Assembly (NCBI RefSeq): GCF_009671065.1
Contig: NZ_CP046027.1
Span: 1,860,001 to 1,924,000 of the forward strand
Direction of reading: 5' to 3'
From: Neisseria brasiliensis
Lineage (GTDB): Bacteria > Pseudomonadota > Gammaproteobacteria > Burkholderiales > Neisseriaceae
DNA length: 64,000 nt
The stretch's first letter is position 1; the number at the start of each line of letters is the position of its first letter. Shown in pieces: positions 56,212 through 64,000 of the stretch. The translations under genes and the position numbers were made by a program. The notes beneath the pieces are model-generated. The model ran no database searches. It saw only the letters and a list, made by a program, of their open reading frames with translations, and was not told the DNA's origin.

Positions 56212-59200
56212 TTAACCCAATGCTTTACGCGCACCGGCAAACAGACGCGCCCAGCCGGATTGTTCCGCCCAGTTTTCAGGTTTCCAGCTCATTTGCGCAG
56301 CGCGGAAGACGCGTTCCGGATGCGGCATCATGATGGTAACGCGGCCGTCGGCATTGGTGACGCCGGCAATGCCTTGCGGCGAGCCATTCGGGTTGAGCGG
56401 ATAGGTTTGGGTGACTTGGTTCAAACCATCAACGTATTGCAGCGCGATGGCTAAATCGGCCGGTACTTGGCCGCCTTTGAGTGCAAAGTCGGCGCGGCCT
56501 TCGCCGTGGCTGACAATCACCGGCAGGCTGGCGCCTTGCATTTCGTTCAAAATCAGCGAAGGCGATTTGGTCACATTCACCATAGTCAAACGCGCTTCAA
56601 ACTGTTCGCTTTCGTTGCGTTTGAATTTAGGCCATGTAGCGGTACCCGGAATGATGTCGGCCAAGTTGCTGACCATTTGGCAGCCGTTACACACACCCAG
56701 CGTGAGCGTGTTCGGATTGGCGAAGAAGGCGGCAAACTGGTCGCGCAAAGCAGGGTGGAATAGAATCGATTTCGCCCAGCCTTCGCCCGCGCCCAATACG
56801 TCGCCGTAGCTGAAGCCGCCACACGCTGCCAGCATTTGGAAGGTGTCGAGGTTCACGCGGCCGCTCATCAGGTCGGACATATGCACGTCATAGGCATCAA
56901 AACCGGCTTGATTAAAGGCGGCGGCCATTTCGATTTGGCCATTCACGCCTTGTTCGCGCAAAACAGCGATTTTTGGTTTTGCGCCGCTGTTGATAAACGG
57001 TGCGGCGATGTTTTCGTTCACATCAAAAGTCAACTCGGCAAACAGCGCGCTGCGTTGGTTGTCGCCGATTAAGGCAAACTCGCTGTCGGCGCAGGCCGGA
57101 TTGTCGCGCAGCTTTTGAATGGCGTGGCTGGTTTCTTGCCATGCACGTTGCAGGTCGGCGCGGGATTGTTCCAGCAAGATGCCGTTTGCGTTGCGGATAA
57201 CGATTTTTTCATCGGCAGCCAAGGTAGCGACGTTGTGTACATCAATACCGGCTTGGGCAAACAAGGCTTCTACAGCCGCTAAATCGGCCGCGTTCACCTG
57301 AATTACTGCACCCAATTCTTCATTAAACAAGGCACGGGCAGCGGCAGCGTTTTGGTCTGCTTGTGCAGCGGTCAATGCGCTGATGTCCACATTCAAACCC
57401 ACGCGGCCGGCAAACGCCATTTCCGCCAAGGTTGCAAACAAACCGCCGTCGCCACGGTCGTGGTAGGCCAGCAGTTTGTCTTCGGCAACCAATTGCTGAA
57501 TGGCGTTGTAAAATGCTTTCAGACGGCCTGCTTCAATATCCGGCGCTTGGCCTGCCATTTGATTATACACCTGACCCAAAGCCGAGCCGCCCATGCGGGC
57601 TTGGCCGTTGCCCAAGTCAATCAGCAGCAAGGTGCTGTCTGACACGTTTTGCAATTCAGGCGTGATGGTTTTGCGCACGTCTTTTACCGGCGCGAACGCA
57701 GTAATAATCAGGCTCAAAGGCGAAACCACGGATTTTTGTTCTGCTTCGTCTTGCCATACGGTTTTCATCGATAGCGAATCTTTGCCCACGGGAATGCTGA
57801 TGCCCAGTTCCTGACAGGTTTGGGAAACGGCTTCGACTGTGCGGTAGAGTTTTTCGTCTTCGCCTTCGGTACCGCAGGCGGCCATCCAGTTGGCGGAAAG
57901 TTTGATGTTGCCCATCTCGCCGATGTTGACAGCGGCGATGTTGGTAATCGCTTCGCCGACACACATGCGGCCGGAAGCCGGTGCGTCAAACAGGGCGACA
58001 GTCGGTTTTTCCCCCATAGACATGGCTTCGCCTTGATAGGTGTTGAAACCCATCATGGTCACGGCGCAATCGGCTACCGGTGTTTGGTATTTGCCGACCA
58101 TTTGGTCGCGGTGGGTCATGCCACCCACACTGCGGTCGCCGATGGTAATCAGGAAGTTTTTTGCAGCGACAGTCGGCAAGCGCAGCACGCGGTAAGCGGC
58201 TTCGGTGATGTCGATGGCAGAAGAGTCAAACTGGCTTTCAGACGGCGTTACGGTGGTGTCGTTGCGGGTGGTTTTAGGTGGTTTGCCGAGCAAAACATTC
58301 AGCGGCAAATCGACCGGATTGTTGTCGTACAAATCATCACGCACTTGCAGATGACCGTCATCGGTGGCCACACCAACCACGGCAAACGGGCAGCGTTCAC
58401 GTTCGCAAATGGCGCGGAAGGTGTCTAAATCTTGTTCCAAAATCGACAACACATAACGCTCTTGCGATTCGTTACACCAGATTTGCAGTGGGGTCAGGCC
58501 GTGTTCTTCCAAAGGCACATCGCGCAGCTTGAATTTTGCACCACGGCCGGCATCGTTAACCAATTCAGGGAAAGCGTTTGACAAGCCGCCCGCGCCCACG
58601 TCGTGAATGGAGATAATCGGATTGTCGTCGCCCAGCTGCCAGCAGCGGTCGATGACTTCTTGCGCGCGACGTTCGATTTCAGGGTTGCCGCGTTGTACCG
58701 AGTTAAAGTCTAAAGAAGCGTCGTTGGTACCGGTATCCATAGACGAAGCCGCGCCGCCTCCGAGACCAATCAGCATGCCCGGGCCGCCGAGTTGGATTAA
58801 TAATGCGCCTTCAGGGATTTCGTCTTTATGCGTTTGCTGCGCCTGAATGTTGCCCAAGCCGCCGGCAATCATAATCGGCTTGTGGTAGCCGCGCACTTGA
58901 CCGTCGACTTTTTCTTCAAAGGTGCGGAAATAGCCCAGCAGATTAGGGCGGCCGAATTCGTTGTTAAACGCCGCGCCGCCGATTGGGCCTTCAATCATGA
59001 TGTCTAAAGGCGAAGCGATGTGGCCGGGTTTGCCGTAGCCTTGTTCCCAAGGCTGTTCCAAACCGGGGATATTCAGGTTGGACACGGTAAAGCCGGTCAA
59101 GCCTGCTTTCGGGCGCGAACCTTTACCGGTCGCACCTTCGTCACGAATCTCACCGCCCGCTCCGGTGGCCGCGCCTGCAAATGGGGCGATGGCGGTCGGG

Positions 59201-60105
59201 TGGTTGTGGGTTTCCACTTTCATGATGATGTGGGTGTCTTCTTCGTGGAAACGGTAGCCGTGGTTATCGGCGGCATTAGGATAGAAACGCTCGATTTTCG
59301 CGCCTTCAATCACGGAAGAGTTGTCTTTGTAGGCCACGACTGTGCCTTCAGGGTGGGCTTCGTGGGTGTCACGAATCATGCGGAACAGCGACTTAGGCTG
59401 TTTTTCGCCGTTCAAAATAAAATCGGCGTTGAAGATTTTGTGGCGGCAGTGTTCCGAGTTGGCTTGTGCGAACATCATCAGCTCGACATCGCTCGGATTA
59501 CGGCCTAAGGCTTGGTAGTTTTCCACCAAATAATCGATTTCGTCAGGCGACAAGGCCAAGCCCATTTCGCTGTTGGCTTTGACCAAGGCTTCTTTACCGC
59601 CGTTTAGCAAATCGACGGTTGAGAAAGTTTCCGATTGGATGTGGTGGAACAATTGCGCCGCCGCATCAATGTCGGTCAACACGCTTTCGGTCATGCGGTC
59701 GTGCAACAGCGCCACCCATTGTTGTTGCTGCTCGGCAGTCAAATCGCCGCGAATCCACACCGCCATGCCGCGCTCAATGCGCTCGATGCCCTCAAGACCA
59801 CAGTTTTCCGCGATGTTGGTGGCTTTAGAAGCCCAAGGCGAAATCGTGCCCAAGCGTGGGGTAATCAAAAATAAATGCAAGCCGTTTGTGGGCTTTGGTG
59901 TTTCGGCAACACGGTCAGCTTCCAGCAAGGCTTGCAGTTTTTCAACGGTCTCAGCGTCTAAAGTATTTTCGCTGCTGACAAAATACCAAAATTCGCTTTC
60001 CAGCTTCGCTTCAGGCAGGCCGGTGGCGGCTGCTTTTTGAAACAGTTTTTCAACACGGAAATCAGACAGGGCGGTAACGCCGCGCAAGGGCAAAACAACA
60101 GACAT
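56212..60105 (-). CDS. purL: Phosphoribosylformylglycinamidine synthase
   Basis: Fourth step of purine synthesis, using glutamine as ammonia donor. Single long form, 1,297 residues from 60105. Order: N-terminal domain, linker, two PurM-like halves (FAQANSEHCRHKIFNADF; KVETHNHPTAIAPFAGAATG; SIHDVGAGGLSNAFPEL), C-terminal glutaminase with the catalytic Cys in TLGVCNGCQMVSNL and His/Glu in MPHPERVF. The start MSVVLPLRGV is the usual one. Confidence 0.96.
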   Translation of the reverse strand: MSVVLPLRGVTALSDFRVEKLFQKAAATGLPEAKLESEFWYFVSSENTLDAETVEKLQALLEADRVAETPKPTNGLHLFLITPRLGTISPWASKATNIAENCGLEGIERIERGMAVWIRGDLTAEQQQQWVALLHDRMTESVLTDIDAAAQLFHHIQSETFSTVDLLNGGKEALVKANSEMGLALSPDEIDYLVENYQALGRNPSDVELMMFAQANSEHCRHKIFNADFILNGEKQPKSLFRMIRDTHEAHPEGTVVAYKDNSSVIEGAKIERFYPNAADNHGYRFHEEDTHIIMKVETHNHPTAIAPFAGAATGAGGEIRDEGATGKGSRPKAGLTGFTVSNLNIPGLEQPWEQGYGKPGHIASPLDIMIEGPIGGAAFNNEFGRPNLLGYFRTFEEKVDGQVRGYHKPIMIAGGLGNIQAQQTHKDEIPEGALLIQLGGPGMLIGLGGGAASSMDTGTNDASLDFNSVQRGNPEIERRAQEVIDRCWQLGDDNPIISIHDVGAGGLSNAFPELVNDAGRGAKFKLRDVPLEEHGLTPLQIWCNESQERYVLSILEQDLDTFRAICERERCPFAVVGVATDDGHLQVRDDLYDNNPVDLPLNVLLGKPPKTTRNDTTVTPSESQFDSSAIDITEAAYRVLRLPTVAAKNFLITIGDRSVGGMTHRDQMVGKYQTPVADCAVTMMGFNTYQGEAMSMGEKPTVALFDAPASGRMCVGEAITNIAAVNIGEMGNIKLSANWMAACGTEGEDEKLYRTVEAVSQTCQELGISIPVGKDSLSMKTVWQDEAEQKSVVSPLSLIITAFAPVKDVRKTITPELQNVSDSTLLLIDLGNGQARMGGSALGQVYNQMAGQAPDIEAGRLKAFYNAIQQLVAEDKLLAYHDRGDGGLFATLAEMAFAGRVGLNVDISALTAAQADQNAAAARALFNEELGAVIQVNAADLAAVEALFAQAGIDVHNVATLAADEKIVIRNANGILLEQSRADLQRAWQETSHAIQKLRDNPACADSEFALIGDNQRSALFAELTFDVNENIAAPFINSGAKPKIAVLREQGVNGQIEMAAAFNQAGFDAYDVHMSDLMSGRVNLDTFQMLAACGGFSYGDVLGAGEGWAKSILFHPALRDQFAAFFANPNTLTLGVCNGCQMVSNLADIIPGTATWPKFKRNESEQFEARLTMVNVTKSPSLILNEMQGASLPVIVSHGEGRADFALKGGQVPADLAIALQYVDGLNQVTQTYPLNPNGSPQGIAGVTNADGRVTIMMPHPERVFRAAQMSWKPENWAEQSGWARLFAGARKALG

Positions 60106-60331
60106 GGATTCGGCTCTCAAATGCGGTTGGGAAAAACGATATTATACGCATAATAGGGCTATTTTGCTTGGGTATTTTGCCGCGAAGTGTCAACAATTCA
60201 CACCATAAAACGCGATTGAATAAAAAAGCGGATTGTGATAATTTTCCAGTCATCTTTTCCTGTTTAGACGGCCTTGATGATTAACTTGATGATTAATGTA
60301 TGCCGTCTGAAAAACAAATAGAAAGCCAGCC

Positions 60332-60670
60332 ATGAAAAAAATCGAAGCCATCATTAAACCTTTCAAACTCGACGACGTGCGCGAAGCCTTAACCGAAATC
60401 GGCATCACCGGCATGACCGTGACCGAAGTAAAAGGATTCGGCCGCCAAAAGGGTCACACTGAAATCTACCGCGGTGCAGAATACGCCGTCGATTTCCTGC
60501 CGAAAGTGAAAATTGAGCTGGTGTTGGCCGATCATGATGTGGAACGCGCCATCGAAGCCATCATCGAAAACGCCCGTTCGGGCAAAATCGGTGACGGCAA
60601 GATTTTTGTGTACCCGGTGGAAGAAGCAATCCGTATCCGCACGGGTGAGCGCAGCGAAGCGGCGGTGTGA
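60332..60670 (+). CDS. glnB: Nitrogen regulatory protein P-II
   Basis: Trimeric signal protein that senses 2-oxoglutarate, ATP and glutamine and controls glutamine synthetase modification. 112 residues; T-loop GRQKGHTEIYRGAEYAVDFLPK has the uridylylated Tyr51, and KIGDGKIFVYPVEEAIRIRTGE is the B/C-loop region. No amtB gene adjacent, so GlnB is a better name than GlnK. Confidence 0.93.
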   Translation: MKKIEAIIKPFKLDDVREALTEIGITGMTVTEVKGFGRQKGHTEIYRGAEYAVDFLPKVKIELVLADHDVERAIEAIIENARSGKIGDGKIFVYPVEEAIRIRTGERSEAAV

Positions 60671-60687
60671 TTGGTTAGCAATCAGAA

Positions 60688-60722
60688 AATGCCGTCTGAA
60701 AGGTTTGCTTTCAGACGGCATT
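60688..60722 (+). terminator. Uptake-sequence hairpin after glnB
   Basis: AATGCCGTCTGAAAG and CTTTCAGACGGCATT form a 15-bp stem. It serves glnB and the convergent sulfatase gene. Confidence 0.75.
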
Positions 60723-60726
60723 GTTA

Positions 60727-62753
60727 TTACTGGGCGGTGACGATGCGGTTAATTTGCCATTCGAGAAATTCCGTGTACACGCTGCCTTTTTTGATGTGTT
60801 TCAGGTCGTGTTCATTCGGCTGGGTAGGCGAATCAGCATGCAAATCTCCTTGTGTTTTAGACCAAGGGTGGAATTTTTGATTATGCAGATGATAGAAGCC
60901 GTTTTCAGTAATGAGCACTTCTTTATTGTAACCATAACCGCACCAAGGCGAATTGGCTTGTGGCGCAGTCAGATTGCAGCCTGTGTCGTAATAAGGTGTA
61001 TCAGACAGGCTTAAATGATACAGTGTCGGTAAAACATCCTTATGCGAACCCGCTCGCTCCGGCTGATACACTGTTTGATGGCGGTATTTCTCCGGAACAT
61101 AAAGATAAAATGGCACACCATGCCCTAAAGCCACTTCATTGGCTTCGGGGTAGCCGATGGCACGCATATTATGATCGCCTGTTGCTGCGATAATGGTATC
61201 GGGCGTTGTTTGCTTCACGTTGGCGATAAAGCCGCCCAATTGGTCGTTGCTGTAGCGGAAGGTGTTGAAAATCTCATTCAATTCTTTACCTTGCGCCAAT
61301 GCTTTTAAGCGAGCGGATTCAGATTCTGTTAAGCGGAAATCGACACTTTGTTGCGTATCGGGTAAGCGGTAAGGCGGATGGTTGGTGACAGACAGCATCA
61401 TGATGAATACGGGCTGCTTTTGCTGTTCTGCTTTTTGCAGCAATTCTTCTGCATAGCGGAACATATACTCATCAGGAATCTGCTGGATTTCGCTTCAGGG
61501 AAGCGGTCTTTCAAGCCATTTTCATCAATGATTTCATCCACACCCAAATGACGCAGGAAGGTATCAAAATCACGCCAGCCGCCGTTGCCTGCGGTGAGAT
61601 AAACAATGTGATAACCGGCATCGGCATAAGGTTTGAACATATTGCTGATGAAGGTTTTGTTTTTCGCAGTCGATTGGCTTAAGTCTAAGCGGGGGCTGCG
61701 CACAAACAGGCGGTGTAGGGTATCACTGGTGCCATCGCCTTCAGAAATAAACTTTTTATATACCCAATCTGATTGCCAATGCGGTTTCAGACGGCCTAAT
61801 AAGTTTCTTTCGGCATTGTCGAAATCCAATAAATGGCTGCTCATGCTCTCCATCACGGCCAACACGATATTCGGTTTTTTCTGCGCTACGGTAGGGTTGG
61901 CAGGCGTGTTTTTTACCAGCTGCTGTAAATCAGCAGTTGCTTCAGTTTCCAAGAGTTGACTGATTATGCGGCTGCCGTCTGCATCGCTGACAGGCTCAAA
62001 ATAGCTGCTGTTGCGATATTCTTTTCTTGCCCAGTCTAAAGAAATCAAGGCATTAGGAACCAGTTTGTTCAATTGCGGAGCGGCGGAAATCTGCATGGCG
62101 GTTTGGCGCAAAGGAAATTTGCCCACGGAACCGCGAATGCCTAATGTTAACGCCAATAATGGCAGCACAATACCGGCAACCCAGAGCCATACCGGTGCAG
62201 CTGCCTGTTGATTGGCGCGTGGTAATTTGTTGAGCAACCAAGCAAATAATCCGCCCAAAACCAGCAATGCCAAGCTGCCGGAAACAACGGGGTAATCCGA
62301 CCAAATGGTTTTAATAACCGCATTGGTGTCTTCATCAAACAGCCCGAAGACAAAAACATCAAATTGTTTTTCATAAACAGAGAAATAAAACCAGTTGCCC
62401 AAGGCAAAGGCGATGGAAATGACGAAGAATAAGGTTAAAAGTTTTTTGTGGATTTTTTGATAAATGCGTGCCAATGTCGGGTGGATTAAGCTTACCAAAA
62501 GCAATAGAAAGGCGACGGCAGATAAGAGCGATGAGGCTTTAATATCAAACAATAAACCTTTTAAAAACAGTGGTGTAATATCATCACGATATTGTTGGGT
62601 AATATTTTCGGAAACAAAATGATTCAGCATGAGAAAACGTTCTAAGCTGAATGCCAAGATGAGTGAAAGCCAAAAAACAAAAGTTTGTTTCAGGCCGGCG
62701 CGATAAACTGCCCAACGGGAGAAGGTTTTATTGAAAGTAATATCGTTAGCCAT
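60727..62753 (-). pseudogene. LTA-synthase-like sulfatase / phosphoglycerol transferase, frameshifted
   Basis: Inner-membrane protein with five N-terminal helices and an extracellular sulfatase-fold domain. The first frame starts at 62753 (MANDITFNKTFSRW) and includes NIVLAVMESMSSHLLDF and GDGTSDTLHRLFVR with the catalytic Thr, up to FPEAKSS. The second frame resumes with QQIPDEYMFRYAEELL and carries AATGDHNMRAIG to the end at 60727. One base missing in GAAGCG(G)AAATCC on the minus strand, about 61488-61493, would restore FPEAEIQQIPDEYMF. Either a real frameshift or a sequencing error. Confidence 0.85.
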
Positions 62754-62813
62754 GTTTTAGACCGGTTAAAAAAATCGAAATATTATGGCATATTTTTGCT
62801 AAACTTAACAATA

Positions 62814-62846
62814 ATGCCGTCTGAAAGCATATCTTTCAGACGGCAT
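62814..62846 (-). terminator. Uptake-sequence hairpin after cysN
   Basis: ATGCCGTCTGAAAG and CTTTCAGACGGCAT form a 14-bp stem just beyond the cysN stop. Confidence 0.75.
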
Positions 62847-62869
62847 GGTTATTTCTAACGAAACCGGTG

Positions 62870-64000
62870 TTAAATCTCAAAGGTATCCGCTTCATCACCC
62901 CCGCGAATCATGCCGGCGGCGACGGTGTGGTTGGTGGCTTCATCGATGATGATAAACGCACCAGTGGCCGGGCTTTGCTCGTAGGTAGTGGCGTTGAGCG
63001 GCTGTTGGGTTTTCAGGCTGACGCTGCCGATATCGTTGAGTTTCAGCTCGGTGGCGGATTGCACTTGGCTTAGGGTGTTTACGTCCCAAACGTAGGCGAT
63101 TTCGCTGATTTTGACGGCGGCGGTTTGGGTGGTGTGTTTCAGCAGGTATTTGCGGCGCGGGTTGAGCGGAATATCGTCGAACCAACACAGCGCGGCTTGG
63201 AATTGCTGGCTTGGCGCAACAGGGCTGTCGGCGGCGACGATGGCATTGCCGCGCGAGATGTCGATGTCGGTGTCGAGCGTAATGGTCAATACTTCGCCGG
63301 CTTCGGCAGTATCGGTTTTGCCGTTCGGATTGTAAATCTCGGCGATTTTGGCGGTTTGGCCGTTGGGTAATACTTTGACTGCATCGCCCACTTTCAGACG
63401 GCCTGCTTCCAAACGGCCTTGGTAGCCGCGGAAATCGTCGCTGCTGCTGCCGTCTTGGCGCGCCACACGTTGCACGGGGAAATGGGTGGCTTGGGCGAGC
63501 GCGTCTTTACGGGAAACGGGCAGGCTTTCCAAGAGCGGCAGCAAAGGCAAACCCTGATGCCACGGCGTTTGCGCGCTGGCGTTGACGATGTTGTCGCCTT
63601 TCAAGGCGCTGATGGGCAGGAAATGCACGTCGGCGGTGAGGCCGATTTGTTGGGCGAGCTTTTGATAGGCGGCGGTGATGGCTTGGTATTTGCTTTCGTC
63701 AAAATCGAGCAAGTCGAGTTTGTTGACGGCGACAATGATGTTCGGGCAGCCGAGCAGTTTCAAAATGGCGCTGTGGCACTTGGTTTGCGGCAGTAAAACT
63801 GGTTCTTCGCCGCTGAAATCAACGCGGGTGGCATCGACCAAGACGATGGCGGCATCGGCGGTCGAAGCGCCGGTGACCATGTTGCGGGTGTATTGTTCGT
63901 GGCCGGGCGTGTCGGCGATGATGAATTTGCGTTTTGGTGTGGCGAAATAGCGGTAGGCCACGTCGATGGTGATGCCTTGTTCGCGCTCGGCGGCCAAGCC
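62870..64000 (-). CDS. cysN: Sulfate adenylyltransferase subunit CysN (partial, 5' end outside window)
   Basis: GTPase subunit that drives adenylylation of sulfate by CysD in assimilation. LAAEREQGITIDVAYRYF at the window edge is the switch I region of EF-Tu-like GTPases, DTPGHEQYTRNMVTG is G3, and AVNKLDLLD is G4. Two beta-barrel domains follow (FRGYQGRLEAGRLKVGDAV). The G1 motif lies beyond base 64000, so the gene is cut by the window. An uptake sequence inside encodes LEAGRLKVG. Confidence 0.94.
   Translation of the reverse strand, partial: GLAAEREQGITIDVAYRYFATPKRKFIIADTPGHEQYTRNMVTGASTADAAIVLVDATRVDFSGEEPVLLPQTKCHSAILKLLGCPNIIVAVNKLDLLDFDESKYQAITAAYQKLAQQIGLTADVHFLPISALKGDNIVNASAQTPWHQGLPLLPLLESLPVSRKDALAQATHFPVQRVARQDGSSSDDFRGYQGRLEAGRLKVGDAVKVLPNGQTAKIAEIYNPNGKTDTAEAGEVLTITLDTDIDISRGNAIVAADSPVAPSQQFQAALCWFDDIPLNPRRKYLLKHTTQTAAVKISEIAYVWDVNTLSQVQSATELKLNDIGSVSLKTQQPLNATTYEQSPATGAFIIIDEATNHTVAAGMIRGGDEADTFEI

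Overview
This window is a chromosomal segment from a Neisseriaceae bacterium, most likely a commensal Neisseria. The flanking DNA is full of the DNA uptake sequence GCCGTCTGAA, mostly in its AG form (AGGCCGTCTGAA). The gene content is also neisserial: a PorB-type porin, CNP1, a comE gene linked to an rRNA operon, bamD (comL), and dRS3 repeats (ATTCCC-N8-GGGAAT). The species cannot be named from the sequence alone.

Layout. 1-11012: the TCA cycle block sdhCDAB-sdhE-gltA-sucA-sucB-lpdA, with a small lipoprotein gene between sucB and lpdA. 11086-21860: housekeeping genes (DUF883/YqjE/YqjK-like trio, porin, CueR-like regulator, CNP1, TusA-like protein, pyrC, nusB, ribH, a DUF2185 protein, rnc, era). 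22075-39535: a type III restriction-modification locus (mod-res) interrupted by a 13-kb AT-rich foreign island. 39601-40782: coaBC. 41006-46717: an rRNA operon with tandem promoters (16S-tRNA Ile-tRNA Ala-23S-5S), followed by comE. 47249-48091: an insertion sequence. 48177-64000: bamD, rluD, pgeF, lptE, holA, gloB, purL, glnB, a frameshifted sulfatase gene and the 3' part of cysN.

The island (23340-36289) is the most interesting part. It lies inside mod, exactly at the codons of the AdoMet-binding motif I (DFFSG/SGTT). It carries the Gram-positive/Campylobacter-type resistance cluster aadE (ANT(6)-Ia), sat4 and aphA-3 (APH(3')-III). It also carries a WYL regulator (frameshifted) with a RibD-like reductase, an AraC/ABC-transporter module, several broken recombinase genes and one intact large serine recombinase next to the right junction. 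The left junction fuses the first 422 codons of mod in frame to a second, foreign class I methyltransferase that had lost its N-terminus. The join falls within motif I of both proteins. The mod reading frame also contains a tract of 12 G after codon 10, which puts it out of frame (OFF); 10 or 13 G would give one 614-residue chimera. The resistance genes lie immediately downstream on the same strand.

The same 843-bp IS5/IS427-type insertion sequence is present in the island and next to comE, differing at one base that I could see. It therefore probably moved after the island arrived. The restriction module holds uptake sequences of other Neisseriaceae dialects, suggesting it too was imported. 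Three ~190-bp MITE-like elements, each with a pair of dRS3 repeats, lie near era and around the RDD gene; in two of them the core appears inverted relative to the arms.
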